Shown: piece after piece, positions 5,869 through 8,369 of the stretch
Position numbering within the stretch: the first letter of the stretch is position 1
Layout of the letters: each line of letters opens with the position of its first letter
NCBI GenBank assembly: GCA_963977185.1
Contig: CAXBNV010000048.1
Location: 1 to 8,369 of the forward strand
Direction of reading: 5' to 3'
Origin: CAXBNV01 sp963977185
Lineage (GTDB): Bacteria; Pseudomonadota; Gammaproteobacteria; JAGOUU01
DNA length: 8,369 bases
Position numbers and translations under genes: made by a program
The notes under the pieces: model-generated
Seen by the model: only the letters and a program-made list of their open reading frames with translations
What the model was told of the DNA's origin: nothing
Databases searched by the model: none

Positions 5869-6711
5869 ATGATAAATTACCCAGATATTAATCCAGTTGC
5901 TTTTTCTATAGGATCTATTCAAATAAGATGGTATGGAATTTCTTATATTATAGCTTTTGTATTTACTTTGCTTTTAGGAGCTTACAAAATAAGAAAAGCT
6001 CGTAAAAATAATTGGCCTGCAATTTTTAAAGATTATGAAGAATATAGCGATTTAGTTTTTTATGGTGCCTTGGGTGTTATTATTGGCGGTAGATTAGGCA
6101 ATTTTTTGTTTTATGATTTTAAAGTTTTATTTACTGATCCATTACAAGTTTTTAAAGTTTGGCAAGGTGGGATGGCTTTTCATGGTGGCTTGTTGGGAGT
6201 TGCTGTTGCCGGATTAATTTTTGCTAAAAGAAAAGGTAAAAACTTTTTTGATTTAGGTGATTTTATTGCGCCTATAGTCCCAATAGGTCTTGGGCTTGTT
6301 AGACTTGCTAATTTTATTAATGGCGAGTTATGGGGTAAAGTAACTAATGTTTCTTGGGGAATGATTTTTCCATATGCTGGAGTTTTACCACGCCATCCAT
6401 CACAATTATATGAATTTTTTCTAGAAGGGGTCGTTTTATTTATAATTTTATGGACATATTCACTGAAAAGACGGCCTAGAATGGCTATATCAGGTATGTT
6501 CGTATTATTTTATGGCATTTTTAGATTTATAATAGAATTTTTCAGAGAGCCAGATGCTAATTTAGGTTATCTTGCTTTTGGTTGGGTGACAATGGGGCAA
6601 GTCTTATCATTGCCAATGATTTTAATTGGAGGATTTATGATTTATTATGCTTATAAGTATAATAAAGTTATATTAAAAACAAATTCAGAATTAGAAAAAA
6701 CATCAAGTTAG
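5869..6711 (+). CDS. lgt: Prolipoprotein diacylglyceryl transferase
   Basis: Lgt moves the diacylglyceryl group of phosphatidylglycerol onto the lipobox cysteine of prolipoproteins in the inner membrane, the first step of lipoprotein maturation. The N-terminus is typical (NPVAFSIGSIQIRWYGISY, residues 8-26). The family landmarks follow in order: GGRLGNFLFY (73-82), QGGMAFHGGLLG (99-110, with H105 matching the essential E. coli H103), and the Lgt signature RLANFINGELWG (145-156, with R145 matching essential R143). HPSQLYE (176-182) and FRFIIEFFREPD (218-229), which holds the conserved C-terminal arginines, complete the set. About seven membrane segments are evident. Its 280 residues are normal for the family. 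The order lgt-thyA is the same as in enterobacteria, although there the two genes overlap and here they are 52 bases apart. No Shine-Dalgarno sequence precedes the ATG. Confidence 0.95.
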   Translation: MINYPDINPVAFSIGSIQIRWYGISYIIAFVFTLLLGAYKIRKARKNNWPAIFKDYEEYSDLVFYGALGVIIGGRLGNFLFYDFKVLFTDPLQVFKVWQGGMAFHGGLLGVAVAGLIFAKRKGKNFFDLGDFIAPIVPIGLGLVRLANFINGELWGKVTNVSWGMIFPYAGVLPRHPSQLYEFFLEGVVLFIILWTYSLKRRPRMAISGMFVLFYGIFRFIIEFFREPDANLGYLAFGWVTMGQVLSLPMILIGGFMIYYAYKYNKVILKTNSELEKTSS

Positions 6712-6712
6712 C

Positions 6713-6736
6713 TATAAAAGTATAAAAATATAAAAG
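6713..6736 (+). repeat. Three tandem TATAAAAR octamers before thyA
   Basis: TATAAAAG, TATAAAAA and TATAAAAG follow each other without gaps in the 52-bp spacer between lgt and thyA. The unit resembles a -10 element, so slippage here could shift a promoter or change spacing, but no -35 partner is apparent. A modest AGG at 6752-6754, nine bases before the thyA ATG, is the likely ribosome binding site. Confidence 0.55.
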
Positions 6737-6763
6737 TAGAATATATTAAATAGGTCAATTGAT

Positions 6764-7558
6764 ATGCAACAATATTTAAATTTAATGCAAGATATCTTAG
6801 ATAATGGGCAAGATAGAAAAGATAGAACTGGCACAGGAACAAGATCAGTTTTTGGTAGACAAATGCGTTTTGATTTAACTAAAGGGTTTCCGCTTGTAAC
6901 AACTAAAAAATTACATATAAGATCTATTATTCATGAATTATTATGGTTTTTAAAAGGCGAGACTAATATTCAATATTTAAAAGACAACAAGGTTAAAATA
7001 TGGGATGCATGGGCTGATCAAGATGGTAACCTTGGACCGGTATATGGCAAACAATGGCGCAGTTGGCCTGATTATGATGGTGGTAGCATAGATCAAATCA
7101 AAGAGCTAATTAATCAAATTAAGACAAATCCTAACTCAAGAAGATTAATTGTTTCTGCATGGAATGTCGGTCAAATAAAAGATATGGCTTTGCCACCATG
7201 CCATTTATTATTTCAATTTTATGTTGCTGATGGGAAATTATCATGTCAATTATATCAAAGATCAGCGGATGTTTTTTTAGGAGTGCCGTTTAATATAGCA
7301 AGCTATTCTTTATTGATGCATATGATAGCAGAGCAATGTGATCTAAAAGTACAAGATTTTGTGTGGACTGGAGGAGATACTCATTTATACCATAATCATT
7401 TTGATCAGGTACAAGAACAACTAACAAGAAACCCTTTAGAATTACCAAATCTTAAAATTGTAACAAAGCCAGAAAGTATTTTTGATTATAAATTTGAAGA
7501 TTTTACAATAGAAAATTATAATTCGCACCCGCATATAAAAGCTCCAGTTGCGGTATAA
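6764..7558 (+). CDS. thyA: Thymidylate synthase
   Basis: ThyA methylates dUMP to dTMP using 5,10-methylene-tetrahydrofolate, which becomes dihydrofolate. The protein has 264 residues, exactly the length of E. coli ThyA, and aligns to it by eye without gaps through the first 150 residues. The phosphate-binding DRTGTGT motif (20-26), the HELLWFL segment, GPVYGKQWR and SRRLIVSAWN are intact. The catalytic nucleophile is C146 in LPPCHLLFQF, and RSADVFLGVPFNIASY follows. The C-terminus ends in the expected HPHIKAPVAV, whose last residues close over the active site, so the enzyme should be functional. It lies between lgt and folA. FolA 25 bases downstream recycles its dihydrofolate product, so cotranscription makes metabolic sense. 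A weak AGG ribosome binding site precedes the ATG. Confidence 0.97.
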   Translation: MQQYLNLMQDILDNGQDRKDRTGTGTRSVFGRQMRFDLTKGFPLVTTKKLHIRSIIHELLWFLKGETNIQYLKDNKVKIWDAWADQDGNLGPVYGKQWRSWPDYDGGSIDQIKELINQIKTNPNSRRLIVSAWNVGQIKDMALPPCHLLFQFYVADGKLSCQLYQRSADVFLGVPFNIASYSLLMHMIAEQCDLKVQDFVWTGGDTHLYHNHFDQVQEQLTRNPLELPNLKIVTKPESIFDYKFEDFTIENYNSHPHIKAPVAV

Positions 7559-7583
7559 TTTATTTAATTTACGTTAAATCATT

Positions 7584-8105
7584 ATGGAACTAGCAATAGT
7601 AGTAGCAATAGATCAAAACAGTGCAATAGGTGGTAATAATCAATTATTATGGCATCTTCCAAATGATCTTAAAAATTTTAAAAAAATAACATTAGGCCAT
7701 CCTGTTATAATGGGGCGTAAAACTTTTGATTCAATATTAGACATGACAGGTAAAGTCTTGCCTAATAGACATAATATAGTAATTTCTAGAGATAAAAACT
7801 TTAAAGCTAAATATCAAGAACATGAGTTTAGTTTGTTCGATTCTATTGATAAAGTTATTGATTATTTAAAAAATAATAATACTCATAAAGCTTTTATAAT
7901 AGGTGGTGCTGAAATATATAAATTATCTATGCCTTATGTTAATAAATTATATATAACTTTGGTAAAAGCTAAATTTGAAAATGCAGACGTTTTTTTTGAT
8001 TTTAATTTAGATAAAGTTAACTCTAAATATAAATTAATATCAAAACAAGAGCATCATAAAGATGCTCGTCATCTTTATGATTATGATTTTTTAGTATATG
8101 AATGA
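7584..8105 (+). CDS. folA: Dihydrofolate reductase
   Basis: FolA reduces dihydrofolate to tetrahydrofolate with NADPH, restoring the cofactor consumed by ThyA. The 173-residue protein shows the family pattern throughout: AIDQNSAIGGNNQLLWHLPNDLKNFK (8-33), in which W23 belongs to the Met20 loop and D28 is the proton-donating acid, GRKTF (44-48) for NADPH binding, and LPNR (59-62) with the conserved arginine that binds the folate glutamate. IIGGAEIY (105-112) supplies the glycine pair of the cofactor site, and the protein ends in a YDYDFLVYE strand. It belongs to the chromosomal type I group; nothing suggests an acquired resistance variant. The start 25 bases after thyA lacks a Shine-Dalgarno sequence. 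A 12-bp hairpin lies within the last codons, about 25 bases before the stop. Confidence 0.95.
   Translation: MELAIVVAIDQNSAIGGNNQLLWHLPNDLKNFKKITLGHPVIMGRKTFDSILDMTGKVLPNRHNIVISRDKNFKAKYQEHEFSLFDSIDKVIDYLKNNNTHKAFIIGGAEIYKLSMPYVNKLYITLVKAKFENADVFFDFNLDKVNSKYKLISKQEHHKDARHLYDYDFLVYE
8053..8092 (+). terminator. Terminator-like hairpin inside the 3' end of folA
   Basis: ATCATAAAGATG (8053-8064) pairs perfectly with CATCTTTATGAT (8070-8081) around a five-base loop, and a run of six T residues follows at 8087-8092. All of it lies in the folA reading frame, before the TGA at 8103-8105. The shape is that of a rho-independent terminator, except that the stem is AT-rich and the T run starts six bases after it. 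Translating ribosomes would mask it. A second T-rich stretch at about 8113-8118, after the stop, has no stem. Confidence 0.4.
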
Positions 8106-8251
8106 TTAAATTATTTTTTATGAGGCCAGTGATAGTAAGAATCTAAAATAAATTTTGTTTTGCCCCATATCGGGGAGCTGGCTGAGCCGAAGGCGAAGAC
8201 TGAGGGGAGATTTTTACTATAATCTAGAATTAATGTTCTGATATAAATCCC
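8106..8251. other. Non-coding region with a 50-bp GC-rich island downstream of folA
   Basis: Positions 8161-8210 contain 32 G or C out of 50 by hand count, sharply above the surrounding AT-rich DNA. Inside are a CCCC-ATATC-GGGG hairpin (8163-8175), a GCC-GAA-GGC mini-palindrome (8186-8194), a direct repeat CTGAG (8182-8186, 8200-8204) and a T run at 8211-8215. One frame would read ELAEPKAKTEG, but there is no start codon or ribosome binding site. I infer a dispersed repeat or small mobile element rather than a gene. It might also act as the folA terminator. The rest of the stretch shows nothing I recognise. Confidence 0.4.
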
Positions 8252-8265
8252 CAGTTCGACCTAAG
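8252..8265. repeat. Right copy of the 14-bp terminal inverted repeat (probable mobile-element end)
   Basis: CAGTTCGACCTAAG is the exact reverse complement of 36-49. Its orientation places the element body to the right, outside the conserved genes, so the window is bracketed by two element ends that face each other. Beyond the 14 bases the two sides share only loosely similar AT-rich sequence, as the two different ends of one insertion-sequence type would. Confidence 0.5.
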
Positions 8266-8369
8266 CAATATATTGGCTCCTGAGAAATCCTTTTGCTGCT
8301 CACTTAGCTCCTGATTTTGTTATTGCTATGCAATATTTAATTAAAAAACACTTGCGCAGCAAGCACAAA
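8265..8369 (+). other. Open frame running off the right edge, possibly part of a mobile element
   Basis: From 8265 one plus-strand frame stays open to the window end (35 codons). It includes AHLAPDFVIAMQYLIKKHLR, and an ATG lies at 8328. The peptide is not one I recognise. It begins directly at the 14-bp repeat, so if that is an insertion-sequence end, this could be the start or a decayed part of its transposase. No ribosome binding site precedes the ATG, and chance openness over this length is possible. Confidence 0.2.

Noticed and set aside
6764..8105. thyA-folA as an acquired trimethoprim-resistance or phage cassette
   Set aside because: Both proteins are of chromosomal type, have the same composition as their neighbours, and lie next to lgt in a widely conserved order.
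8163..8200. A short protein from the GC-rich island
   Set aside because: The frame has no start codon or ribosome binding site and stops at once after the island; it is better explained as a non-coding repeat.
1..8369. tRNA, rRNA, riboswitch or CRISPR array
   Set aside because: No cloverleaf, rRNA-like GC-rich stretch, conserved riboswitch core or spaced repeat series was seen; the coding genes leave little room for one.

Overview
The window is a very AT-rich (by eye well under one third GC) bacterial chromosome segment made of ordinary, intact, tightly spaced genes. The gene set suggests a gammaproteobacterium, most plausibly a Francisella-like or other small-genome host-associated lineage. 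It has a short-type PssA, a DUF3579 protein, QueH, and an lgt-thyA pair in the same order as in enterobacteria, followed by folA. The taxonomic call is inference from family content and composition; no rRNA or other marker is present.

Layout from left to right. Positions 1-50 look like the inner edge of a mobile element, followed by the last 72 codons of an outer-membrane efflux factor (TolC/NodT type) that has lost its front (41-259). A DUF3579 gene (287-580, minus) converges on this remnant. From 710 the plus strand carries pssA (phosphatidylserine synthase) and, three bases after its stop, a gene resembling the short TssA/VasJ (ImpA_N) type VI secretion proteins. A strong 16-bp hairpin at 2377-2416 separates that gene from a convergent TetR-family repressor (2431-2991, minus). 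The repressor diverges from queH (3193-3831), which makes the last step of queuosine synthesis. After a 131-bp gap comes a 609-residue GT-C-like membrane glycosyltransferase (3963-5792), then lgt (lipoprotein maturation), thyA (dTMP synthesis) and folA (dihydrofolate reductase).

How the genes work together: thyA and folA form a metabolic pair, since ThyA oxidises methylene-tetrahydrofolate to dihydrofolate and FolA reduces it back. PssA, Lgt and the GT-C protein all act on membrane lipid or lipid-linked substrates at the inner membrane, but the sequence does not show that they work together. QueH belongs to tRNA modification and the TetR target is unknown.

The two edges carry an exact 14-bp inverted repeat (36-49 and 8252-8265), and the right edge also has a 50-bp GC-rich island. 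I read both edges as ends of repeated mobile elements flanking a conserved block, with the left one having truncated the efflux gene. I did not find a convincing undescribed system. The items most worth checking are the orphan TssA-like gene behind pssA, the GT-C protein, the mobile-element edges, and a terminator-like hairpin inside the end of folA.
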